Source: an uncultured Draconibacterium sp.
GTDB lineage: Bacteria > Bacteroidota > Bacteroidia > Bacteroidales > Prolixibacteraceae
Direction: 5' to 3'
DNA length: 64,000 nucleotides
NCBI RefSeq assembly: GCF_913063105.1
Contig: NZ_CAJXYQ010000021.1
Location: 17,191 to 81,190 of the forward strand
Made by a program: the position numbers and the translations under genes. The notes below the pieces were generated by a model, which saw only the letters and a program-made list of their open reading frames with translations, made no database searches and was not told the DNA's origin. Shown here one piece after another: positions 54,448-61,899 of this stretch (its first letter is position 1; each line of letters opens with the position of its first letter).

Positions 54448-54630
54448 GGTAAAGGTTTTGTCTTTGGCTAAAGTACAAAAGTTATCGCAACAAGTATTTT
54501 GATTTTTCGTAAGTGTTTGAAAAAAATTATCTGCGTGCTGCTCATTGAATGAACACAAATGCCGGTTGCTTTGAATATGCGATAATTATTGTATTTTTAA
54601 AAAAGAATATTCATCATAAATACTTGGGAC

Positions 54631-55134
54631 GTGAATAAAAACTTACTGATTTATGTAGTAGAAGACAACAAGCTTTACCACAAGCTGGTGGTTGATTTTC
54701 TTCAGAAACAGGGATTGAAAAAAGTAAAATCTTTTTACAAAGGACAGGATTGCCTGGATGCGGTAAAAAAAGGAGAACATCCTGACATTGTTATTCAGGA
54801 TTATCACTTGGAAGATTCAACCGGCATTGCAGTATTGCAAGCAGTAAAAAAAAGAAGCAAGCGTTCTGAATTTATTTTTTTAACGGCCAATGAAGATATG
54901 GAAGTGGCTGTAAACTCTATTAAATATGGTGCATACGATTACATTATTAAAGACAATGACATTGCCTTAAAAAAGGTTTACAGCAAAATTGGTAAAATAT
55001 CGAAAATGCTGGAATTGGAAAAACGTAATCGTTTTATCAGAACAGCCATGATGATTACTCTTGCTGTGTTGGTAGCCATTGTAATTTTTGTTGCTCTGCA
55101 CGAAATTTTCAATTTATTTGGATTAAAAACGTAA
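54631..55134 (+). CDS. membrane-anchored response regulator
   Basis: 167 residues: a full receiver domain (about 1-125) with acidic pocket IYVVEDNK (E11, D12), phospho-acceptor VIQDYH (D57), FLTANED (T85) and IIKDND (K107), then a short charged linker (ELEKRNRFIR) and a single membrane helix (about 137-157) near the C-terminus. No DNA-binding or enzymatic output domain. Start is GTG 54631. An isolated receiver with a tail anchor is unusual; it may sequester or dock a histidine kinase or relay protein at the membrane. Monocistronic, closed by a strong terminator; no kinase gene is adjacent. Confidence 0.88.
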   Translation: MNKNLLIYVVEDNKLYHKLVVDFLQKQGLKKVKSFYKGQDCLDAVKKGEHPDIVIQDYHLEDSTGIAVLQAVKKRSKRSEFIFLTANEDMEVAVNSIKYGAYDYIIKDNDIALKKVYSKIGKISKMLELEKRNRFIRTAMMITLAVLVAIVIFVALHEIFNLFGLKT

Positions 55135-55149
55135 TTAAACAAATACAAA

Positions 55150-55188
55150 AAAACAAAGGCGGCAAAATTTGCCGCCTTTGTTTTTTAT
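55150..55188. terminator. bidirectional terminator between response regulator and POT carrier genes
   Basis: CAAAGGCGGC (55154-55163) pairs with GCCGCCTTTG (55171-55180), 10-bp stem with AT-rich loop (extending to 13 bp), T-run on the plus strand and A-run on the other side. Serves two convergent genes. Confidence 0.88.
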
Positions 55189-55197
55189 ATTTTATAT

Positions 55198-56976
55198 CTA
55201 TTTTGTAAGTCGTTCAAGACGTTTCATTATCGCAAATATAAATGCTGCAGAGATTAAACAGCACACCACAAAAATGGCCCACAACTGCCAAATTTCAATC
55301 TTCTCCCAAAAATAGCTACCAATACCCAGTAATTTATTACCAACAGCAGTAGCCAAAAGCCAGCCGCCCTGCATTAATCCCTGGAAGCGAGCCGGAGACA
55401 CTTTAGAAACAAATGACAATCCCATTGGGCTTAAGAATAATTCGGCAATGGTTAATACCAGGTAGCTGTTCATTAACCAATAGGTTGATACGCGAGATGA
55501 GTCGGGTACCGGGTTTCCATTGAGCTCAAAAGGTGAAACAATATCAAACGAACCAATTACCATAATCAAAAAACCTACCGCAGCAATGATCATTCCGATA
55601 CCAATTTTTCGGGGAGTAGAAGGCTCTTTTCCACGATCGGCCAGCCAGGTAAAAATACCAGATACCAAGAAGGTTAACGCCACAATAAACAAAGGATTAA
55701 ATGATTGAAACACTTCGGGCTGAATATCGTTACTTGCCTCTGCCTGGTGATAAAACAGGTAGGTGATGGTTCCGGCAACAACAAACATTATACCGCCAAT
55801 AACACGAGTCTTTAGCTCTCCCTTTTTTACCAGCAAAACCAAACCTGCTACTGTTCCGATAAAGGCAAGTATGTTCCACATATCAAAAAACAGGTAATTA
55901 AAAGCACCAACTGCTTTTACGGTATAATCTCTGGCAAAAAATGTCATTGTGAGTCCATTCTGGTGGAAAGACATCCAAAAGAATATAACCACACCAAAAA
56001 CCAGGAGCAAGGCAATAATCCGTGGGCGTTCTTCTCTATTGGAAATCCCCAGAATCCAGGCAATAAAACCGGCAAATAAGCCAACTGCAAAACCAATTCC
56101 TGTGTCAATGTTAAAAACAAAAAATAATGCGGTTACAACTGCCATTACCCCTAACGACACAACAATCTTCATCGGTTTTATACCTTCAGTTTTATTCTCC
56201 GACTTAACTACTTGTTTGGTAGGCAGCAGCTTATTGAAGAAAATATAAACAACCAGCGATATAAGCATAGCGCCGGCAGCAACAGCAAAAGCATAGTTGT
56301 AACCACGGGCAAATACATCAATATAGTTTTGTGCAAAGGCAGCAAGGTCGGTTACCGGCCCGGTAGTACTTGCGTTGTCAGCTAATTGCTGAAAAGCTTC
56401 TGTGTCTTTTAAAGTCCCCTTTAACAATTGATGACAGAGGGCAGGCAAACTGCCATCGTGGTTTAAGCCATTTGTTTTTAACCACCAGTTACGTGCGCTA
56501 TTGGCAGCAAAAGGTGCAAAAAAGGCTCCAATGTTAATACCCATATAAAATAACAGGTAGGCTTTATCGCGTAGTTTTTCATATTTTGGGTCATCGTACA
56601 TTTGCCCAACAACCGCTTGCAGGTTGCCTTTAAACAAGCCATTACCAAGCGAAATAGTAAACAGAAAAATAATGGTTGGCGTTAAGCCCATTCCCGGGAT
56701 GGCCATCATTATATAACCCAGAAACATAATAATGATACCCGACATGATAACCGTTTTGTATTTTTTGGTAGCGTCGGCAATTATACCCCCCAGCAGTGCT
56801 AATGCATAAATGGCAAAATAAAACCAACTGTAAATGCTCCCGGCAGTTTGGGCACTTACATCATATTTAGCCTGAAGGAATAAGACCAGAATCGCCATCA
56901 TGGTATAGAAACCAAAGCGCTCCCCCATATTAGCAAAAAAGGCTACAATCAAGCCTTTAGGATGACTTTTAAACAT
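55198..56976 (-). CDS. POT/PTR-family oligopeptide:H+ symporter
   Basis: 592 residues with about 14 helices; imports di- and tripeptides at the inner membrane. Family motifs: MGERFGFYTMMAILVLFLQ by its core ERFGFY, GSIYSWFYFAIYALALLGG by its core IYSWFY, GNGLFKGN, MGINIGAFFAPF, and an about 50-residue insert (about 170-215). In the ExxER motif the first Glu is Asn (N16-M-G-E19-R20), a change at a proton-coupling position in characterised POT carriers. The -7 box at 57027-57034 and the following terminator give a single-gene unit. Together with PepD it fits peptide utilisation. Confidence 0.9.
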   Translation of the reverse strand: MFKSHPKGLIVAFFANMGERFGFYTMMAILVLFLQAKYDVSAQTAGSIYSWFYFAIYALALLGGIIADATKKYKTVIMSGIIIMFLGYIMMAIPGMGLTPTIIFLFTISLGNGLFKGNLQAVVGQMYDDPKYEKLRDKAYLLFYMGINIGAFFAPFAANSARNWWLKTNGLNHDGSLPALCHQLLKGTLKDTEAFQQLADNASTTGPVTDLAAFAQNYIDVFARGYNYAFAVAAGAMLISLVVYIFFNKLLPTKQVVKSENKTEGIKPMKIVVSLGVMAVVTALFFVFNIDTGIGFAVGLFAGFIAWILGISNREERPRIIALLLVFGVVIFFWMSFHQNGLTMTFFARDYTVKAVGAFNYLFFDMWNILAFIGTVAGLVLLVKKGELKTRVIGGIMFVVAGTITYLFYHQAEASNDIQPEVFQSFNPLFIVALTFLVSGIFTWLADRGKEPSTPRKIGIGMIIAAVGFLIMVIGSFDIVSPFELNGNPVPDSSRVSTYWLMNSYLVLTIAELFLSPMGLSFVSKVSPARFQGLMQGGWLLATAVGNKLLGIGSYFWEKIEIWQLWAIFVVCCLISAAFIFAIMKRLERLTK

Positions 56977-57026
56977 AGATTTTTGGATTTTTTTAGATTA
57001 ATACTTTCCCTATAATAGTGCGTTGA

Positions 57027-57057
57027 CAAATATAGAAATCTTTTCATCTTGCACAAC
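57027..57057 (-). promoter_or_regulatory. promoter of the POT carrier gene, -7 TAtaTTTG
   Basis: Minus strand TATATTTG (57027-57034) is a full match; a GTTG (57054-57057) 19 bases upstream may serve as the -33 element. Leader of about 45 bases. Confidence 0.5.
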
Positions 57058-57180
57058 TTGATAAAGGTCAGGTTCAGCCAATTATAAAACAGGTAAAACT
57101 AATCTTGGATAGAAAAATCTTTATTTTATTGTAAAGCTTAATGAAATATCCTAAATTTTACCTACAAAAATCTAAACAGC

Positions 57181-58206
57181 GTGTATATCAAAAAAACAAT
57201 ACTTCTACTGTTCCTGATAGGTGCCTTTTTAAAACTGTTCTCGCAAGATGATAAAGTATATACCTCAAATGGAGATGTTCTGGTTGGCGAAATAAAATCG
57301 ATGCAACGGGGAGTTTTAATTTTCGATACTGATTATGCTGATAAAAAATTTGAAATTGAATGGAACGAAATTGCAGGGCTAAGCTGCTCCCGAACATTAC
57401 TGATATACACTACCAACGGCGAAAAATACAGAGGCGGAATAAAATTCATTCCTGATGAAGGCAGCAAAATTCAGTTGCAAACCATTGATGAAAACCTGAC
57501 TTTAACATTAAATGATATAGTGGAAATTACTTCGTTCGAACAAAAATTTATCGACCGTGTAATTATTTCCATTGATGCCGGTTTGTCGTTAACCAAAGCA
57601 AATAATGTGCGCCAGTCATCGGCATCAGGAAAAATAAGTTACCGCGGAATAAAATGGTATTTGCATGCAAATTTTAGCAATGTTGGAACCACACAGGATA
57701 ATGTTGACCCGGTTAACCGCTCGGAAGGCGGATTGGGTTTTACACGCGATGTGTTGGGCAATGCAATGATTCTGGGTGGAACTGAATTTTTAAGTAACAG
57801 CGAACAAATGCTCGACCTGCGCTCAACAGTGCGGGTAGGGTTTGGTTATTATATTATCAGAAATAACAAACTTTTTTTGCAGGCAGGCGCAGGTTTGGCA
57901 TTCTCTCAGGAAAAATATGGCGGAGAAACAGCAACAAACCAGGGCAGTATTGAAGGACTCGGAATAACGGAATTTAATGCCTACGATACCGGCGACTTAT
58001 CATTTCAGTTAAAACTCACCACTTATCCCAGTTTTTCCGAATGGGGCAGGTGGCGTATTGATTTAGATACCTCTTTAAAGTATGACTTGCCACTTGATTT
58101 TTATGTAAAACTCAGTTATGTTCACAATTTCGATAGCGATCCACTGGTCGACGTGTCGCAGAATGATTATGTATTTAAAACAAGTATTGGCTGGGAGTGG
58201 GATTAA
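57181..58206 (+). CDS. DUF481-like outer-membrane beta-barrel protein
   Basis: 341 residues. Signal peptide (about 1-20, IKKTILLLFLIGAFLKLFSQ), then an N-terminal beta domain with two similar segments (KVYTSNGDVLVGEIKSMQRG; LIYTTNGEKYRGGIKFIPDE), each with the YTxNGE...G.I pattern, and a C-terminal half of alternating strands with paired aromatic ends (FGYYIIRNNKLFLQAGAGLAF, YVKLSYVHNF) ending in aromatic-Glu-Trp, as in outer-membrane barrels. DUF481 members are of unknown function. Start is GTG 57181. Stands alone between the POT carrier and nnr. Confidence 0.8.
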   Translation: MYIKKTILLLFLIGAFLKLFSQDDKVYTSNGDVLVGEIKSMQRGVLIFDTDYADKKFEIEWNEIAGLSCSRTLLIYTTNGEKYRGGIKFIPDEGSKIQLQTIDENLTLTLNDIVEITSFEQKFIDRVIISIDAGLSLTKANNVRQSSASGKISYRGIKWYLHANFSNVGTTQDNVDPVNRSEGGLGFTRDVLGNAMILGGTEFLSNSEQMLDLRSTVRVGFGYYIIRNNKLFLQAGAGLAFSQEKYGGETATNQGSIEGLGITEFNAYDTGDLSFQLKLTTYPSFSEWGRWRIDLDTSLKYDLPLDFYVKLSYVHNFDSDPLVDVSQNDYVFKTSIGWEWD

Positions 58207-58339
58207 TTTACAAATGAAGTATTATACCCGGAATGCTGATTCGGCCAATAAAAACCGCATGTTTTTTAAAATTTAGGATGAATATACTATATCAAATAAA
58301 TGTACGAACTCGTTTTTACAGCCATAAAACTGTTGCCTT

Positions 58340-59851
58340 ATGAAATTATTTACCACAAAGCAAATAGCCGACCTCGATAAATATACCATTGACAACGAAC
58401 CCATTACTGACATCGACTTAATGGAGCGCGCATCAATGCAAATGACAAACTGGATGATTCAAAATTTCTCAACCGAACACAGGCTGCTGTTTTTTGCCGG
58501 CCCAGGTAACAATGGTGGAGATGCTTTGGCCATGGCTCGTCAATTGGCTGATTTTAATTACCAGTGCGAAGTTTATTTGCTCGATTTTGGTAAAGACTTA
58601 AAGGGTGCTCCGCAAATAAACCGGAACAGGTTAAAAGAACAAAACAAAGTTAAGCTCACAACCTTAAAGTCTATAAATGATTTTCCGCAGCTTACTGAAA
58701 ACGATATTTTGGTTGACGGGTTTTTTGGATCAGGATTGTCGAGGGCGTTGGAAGGATTGGCTGGAGACCTGGTAAAAAAAATAAACCAACAGTTAAATGT
58801 TGTTGTTTCGGTTGATATTCCGAGTGGGCTGATGGGTGAAGCGAACGAGGATAATATCGAAGATCATATTATTAGAGCTGATTTTACTCTTACACTGCAG
58901 TTTCCGAAAATTAGCTTTTTATTTGCTGAAAACGAACAATTTGTAGGCCAGTGGGAAGTTTTACCCATTAGTTTACACCCCGATGGAATTTTAAAAACTC
59001 ATTCGCCCTATTTCTTTCTGGAACCATCCGATGTTATACAGCGCTTACCCCTGCGATCGAAATTTGAGCATAAAGGTAGCCTGGGGCATGCCTTGTTAAT
59101 AGCGGGGAGTTATGGCAAAATGGGAGCCGCAGTGCTTGCTTCCAACGCCTGTCTGCGCGCCGGGGTGGGATTGTTAACCACGCACGTTCCACACATGGGG
59201 TATTCCATTATTCAAACAGCCGTACCCGAAGCCATGGCCAGTATCGATCAGCACGATTCGATGTTTACTTCCTTTCCTAACCTGGAACCTTTCTCGGCAA
59301 TTGGTGTGGGGCCTGGTCTTGGACAAAAGCAAAATTCACAACGAGCTTTATGTGATTTACTCGAACAATCTGCGGTACCACTTGTACTTGATGCTGACGC
59401 ACTTAATATTTTATCAGGAAACAAAAACTGGCTCGAAAAACTACCTGATGGCTGCATTTTAACGCCACATCCGGGCGAGTTTCGCAGATTAGTTGGCGAA
59501 ACCCGAAGTTCTTTCGAAGCAATTAAGCAACAAATTGCTTTTGCGGTTCAATACCGATGCACGGTAGTTTTAAAAGGCGCCTGTACCTCAATTGCAACTC
59601 CTGAAGGTGAGCTATTTTGGAACTCTACCGGAAATCCGGGAATGGCAACTGCCGGAAGTGGCGATGCATTAACAGGAATAATTTTAGGATTGCTGGCCCA
59701 GGGAATGCCTTCGGTTGATGCCGCTATTGTCGGCGTTTATCTGCACGGAATGGCCGGAGACATTGCAGCTAATACCCAATCAGAATATGCATTAATTGCG
59801 GGCGATATTATTAACAATTTAGGAAAAGCATTTTTAAAAATTACATCGTAA
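58340..59851 (+). CDS. nnr: bifunctional NAD(P)H-hydrate epimerase / ADP-dependent dehydratase
   Basis: 503 residues, a fusion of the YjeF-N epimerase and the ribokinase-fold dehydratase that repair hydrated NAD(P)H. N-terminal domain: TIDNEPITDIDLMERASMQM by its core DIDLMERA, and FAGPGNNGGDALAMARQL (G55-D61). C-terminal domain: GSLGHALLIAGSYGKMGAAVL by its core HALLIAGSYGKMGA, CILTPHPGEFRRLVG, and GNPGMATAGSGDALTGIILG by its core TAGSGDALTG (catalytic Asp). Start ATG 58340. Along with pncB it belongs to NAD metabolism. A minus-strand terminator lies just past its stop. Confidence 0.95.
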   Translation: MKLFTTKQIADLDKYTIDNEPITDIDLMERASMQMTNWMIQNFSTEHRLLFFAGPGNNGGDALAMARQLADFNYQCEVYLLDFGKDLKGAPQINRNRLKEQNKVKLTTLKSINDFPQLTENDILVDGFFGSGLSRALEGLAGDLVKKINQQLNVVVSVDIPSGLMGEANEDNIEDHIIRADFTLTLQFPKISFLFAENEQFVGQWEVLPISLHPDGILKTHSPYFFLEPSDVIQRLPLRSKFEHKGSLGHALLIAGSYGKMGAAVLASNACLRAGVGLLTTHVPHMGYSIIQTAVPEAMASIDQHDSMFTSFPNLEPFSAIGVGPGLGQKQNSQRALCDLLEQSAVPLVLDADALNILSGNKNWLEKLPDGCILTPHPGEFRRLVGETRSSFEAIKQQIAFAVQYRCTVVLKGACTSIATPEGELFWNSTGNPGMATAGSGDALTGIILGLLAQGMPSVDAAIVGVYLHGMAGDIAANTQSEYALIAGDIINNLGKAFLKITS

Positions 59852-59892
59852 AATAAAAGAAAAAAGGACACAACAGGGTTGTATCCTTTTGA
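59850..59892 (-). terminator. terminator of the peroxiredoxin gene (minus strand)
   Basis: AAAAGGACACAAC (59862-59874) pairs with GTTGTATCCTTTT (59878-59890), 13 positions with one mismatch, and the minus strand continues with TTTTTTCTTTT. It may also stop plus-strand transcription from nnr. Confidence 0.8.
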
Positions 59893-59922
59893 AAATCGCC
59901 TAAGCGAAAGGTTCTACTTAAA

Positions 59923-60645
59923 TTATTTTTTCAATACTTTTTTTAATACCTCGTCTTTATCGAGCTTTTTGGTACAGAAAAACCAATCTTTACACTCATC
60001 AATATTATCATCTTTACCATCCATACGGTCTTTGGCTGTTCCGCACGATCCGGCTGGCGAAATTATTACATCATCACCAGGACGCCAATCTGCCGGCGTT
60101 GCAATGTTAAACTCATCGGCAGTTTGTAAAGCAATTAGCACCCTGTATAATTCGTCGAAATTTCGTCCTAAACTAAGCGGATAATAAATAATGGTACGAA
60201 TTACTCCTTTCGGATCGATAAAAAATACGGCGCGAACTGCTTTGGTGGTATCTTCGTTTGGCTGAATCATTCCATATTTTTTAGCCACATTCATGGTAAT
60301 ATCTTCAATCAAAGGAAACATTACCTCCACATCTTTCATTCCGCGGTATTCGATTTTCTCTTTTATGGTGCGCAACCAGGCAATGTGGCTGTATAAACCA
60401 TCAACCGACAAACCTACCAATTTACAATTGGCTTCGGCAAATTGATCTTCCATCGTTGCAAAAGTCATAAACTCCGATGTACAAACCGGGGTAAAATCGG
60501 CAGGATGGCTAAAAAGAATTACCCATTCGCCTTTGTAATCACCGGGAAAATTGATTTCACCTTGGGTTGTTACTGCTTTAAATTCCGGAGCCTTATCGCC
60601 AATGCGAGGCATGCTCACTACTTCTTGTACTTGATTTTCTTCCAT
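59923..60645 (-). CDS. 1-Cys type peroxiredoxin (Prx6 family)
   Basis: 240 residues; reduces hydrogen peroxide and organic peroxides. Peroxidatic Cys55 in HPADFTPVCTSEF, with partner Arg in KGVIRTIIYYP. The C-terminal arm carries three more cysteines (C201 in PAGSCG, C218 and C224 in DECKDWFFC), as in archaeal and bacterial Prx6 enzymes that use the C-terminal cysteines for regeneration. Typical Prx6 segment DDVIISPAGSCG is present by its core. It lies 19 bases downstream of the PerR-like gene in the same direction, its likely regulator. Confidence 0.94.
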   Translation of the reverse strand: MEENQVQEVVSMPRIGDKAPEFKAVTTQGEINFPGDYKGEWVILFSHPADFTPVCTSEFMTFATMEDQFAEANCKLVGLSVDGLYSHIAWLRTIKEKIEYRGMKDVEVMFPLIEDITMNVAKKYGMIQPNEDTTKAVRAVFFIDPKGVIRTIIYYPLSLGRNFDELYRVLIALQTADEFNIATPADWRPGDDVIISPAGSCGTAKDRMDGKDDNIDECKDWFFCTKKLDKDEVLKKVLKK

Positions 60646-60664
60646 TTTTCTAATTTTTATTCAA

Positions 60665-61090
60665 TTAACATTTATCAAAAGTTCCGTTTATCTGAAGAAC
60701 AAAATCTTTAATTTGAAAACCCTTCAGTTTTTTATCTTTAAAATACTTATTCAGCAAAACGTTTAATTCTTCATCAACATAATCTTCAATTAAGTCGCAT
60801 TCAACACAATACAGATGATGGTGATGTTCCATAACTCCATCGTATCGCATAACATCGCGTTCGGTAGTTACCTTTTTTACAAGCTTCTTTTTTACCAATG
60901 TATCAAGAACCTTGTAGACTGTACCAATAGCAATGTTTGGATGATTTTTTCGTATAAAATCAATTATATTTTCCGCTGTAGGATGATTATTTAAAACATA
61001 AATTGCTTCGAGTATTGCAATTCGCTGCGGTGTAATTTTTAGGCCCTTTTCCCTGAGGCGCATCCCTATGTCACTAATTTCTATTTTCAA
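60665..61090 (-). CDS. PerR-like Fur-family regulator
   Basis: 141 residues; winged helix KGLKITPQRIAILEAIYVL (about 15-33, by its core KITPQRIAILEAI) and NIAIGTVYKVLDTLV; metal residues NNHPTAENI (His36), RYDGVMEHHHHLYC (D84, H89-H92). The first zinc pair is C95-x-x-C98 (CVEC). The second CxxC at the C-terminus is incomplete: GTFDKC ends with C141 only, and its partner position is Phe. It lies 19 bases upstream of the 1-Cys peroxiredoxin, an arrangement typical of peroxide sensing. Its regulation by H2O2 is inferred from context. Confidence 0.92.
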   Translation of the reverse strand: MKIEISDIGMRLREKGLKITPQRIAILEAIYVLNNHPTAENIIDFIRKNHPNIAIGTVYKVLDTLVKKKLVKKVTTERDVMRYDGVMEHHHHLYCVECDLIEDYVDEELNVLLNKYFKDKKLKGFQIKDFVLQINGTFDKC

Positions 61091-61275
61091 AGCAAAATAT
61101 CTAATTACGAATCATTCTCTTTTACTAACGTTTATTTTGAGATAATGTTTACTATAAGCGTTTTTTTTACTCCCGAATTAATAATTATCGTTCCCGGTTA
61201 AGGGCAGATTTCGGCACATATGCTTAACAATTACAATAGTTCTCTCAACTTAGAATTAAATAAGCCGGTATTTTT

Positions 61276-61283
61276 TATTTTTG
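61276..61283 (+). promoter_or_regulatory. -7 element (TAttTTTG) of the NUDIX gene, next to the start codon
   Basis: TATTTTTG ends 4 bases before the ATG at 61288, so the predicted transcript starts at or within the start codon, as for aat. No -33 box at standard spacing was seen. Confidence 0.5.
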
Positions 61284-61287
61284 CCTC

Positions 61288-61899
61288 ATGCTTATCCATC
61301 CCGATAAAATAGAACTTGCGCTAAAAGGAGTGCTTCCAGGAGCTACTTCGCATTATAAAATGCTGCCACCGAACAGAATACTGGTTGCATCACCACACGA
61401 ACAAGGGAAAGTAAAAATGAGTAGTGTTTTACTGTTGCTTTTTCCGGAAAAGAATGATTTAAAAGTTTGCCTGATAAAACGGCCGGCAACAATGAAGCAC
61501 CATGCCGGGCAAATTGCATTACCCGGTGGTCGTATTGAGGAAAATGAGACTCCCAAAGAAACAGCAGTTCGAGAAACATACGAAGAAGTTGGCATACCTG
61601 CTGATCAGATTCGTATTTTAGGAACGTTGTCGCCTTTTTATGTTGAAGTTAGTCGCTTTCAGATAACTCCATTTGTAGGTTGGATAAGTAACAAACCAGA
61701 TTTTAAACTCTGCCCTGCCGAGGTTGAGAAAGTGCTAATATTCCCGATTGAAAAGTTTAAAGCGCCTTATAGCACAGTGGAACTACAAACACTTACCGGC
61801 ACTTTAAAAGTGCCTTGTGTAAACTATAAAGATGAAATTATTTGGGGAGCTACAGCAATGATCCTTTCAGAGTTTTCCGATTTACTTCAGAATATTTAA
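61288..61899 (+). CDS. NUDIX hydrolase, CoA diphosphatase type
   Basis: 203 residues. Nudix box: GGRIEENETPKETAVRETYEEVGI matches Gx5Ex7REUxEExGU (key residues G-E-RE-EE-G). Just upstream, LIKRPATMKHHAGQIALPGG carries the RxxxxxxHxGQxxxPGG motif of the CoA/acyl-CoA diphosphatases (NudL-type), which cleave CoA to 3',5'-ADP and phosphopantetheine. Length is normal. Transcript probably leaderless (-7 box ends 4 bases before ATG). Its stop codon interlocks with the convergent porin stop in a shared TTAA. Confidence 0.9.
   Translation: MLIHPDKIELALKGVLPGATSHYKMLPPNRILVASPHEQGKVKMSSVLLLLFPEKNDLKVCLIKRPATMKHHAGQIALPGGRIEENETPKETAVRETYEEVGIPADQIRILGTLSPFYVEVSRFQITPFVGWISNKPDFKLCPAEVEKVLIFPIEKFKAPYSTVELQTLTGTLKVPCVNYKDEIIWGATAMILSEFSDLLQNI

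Noticed and set aside
61130..61165. possible Fur/PerR operator (GATAATGTTTACTATAAG) in the PerR/NUDIX gap
   Set aside because: Only loosely palindromic; not separable from the AT-rich background by eye.
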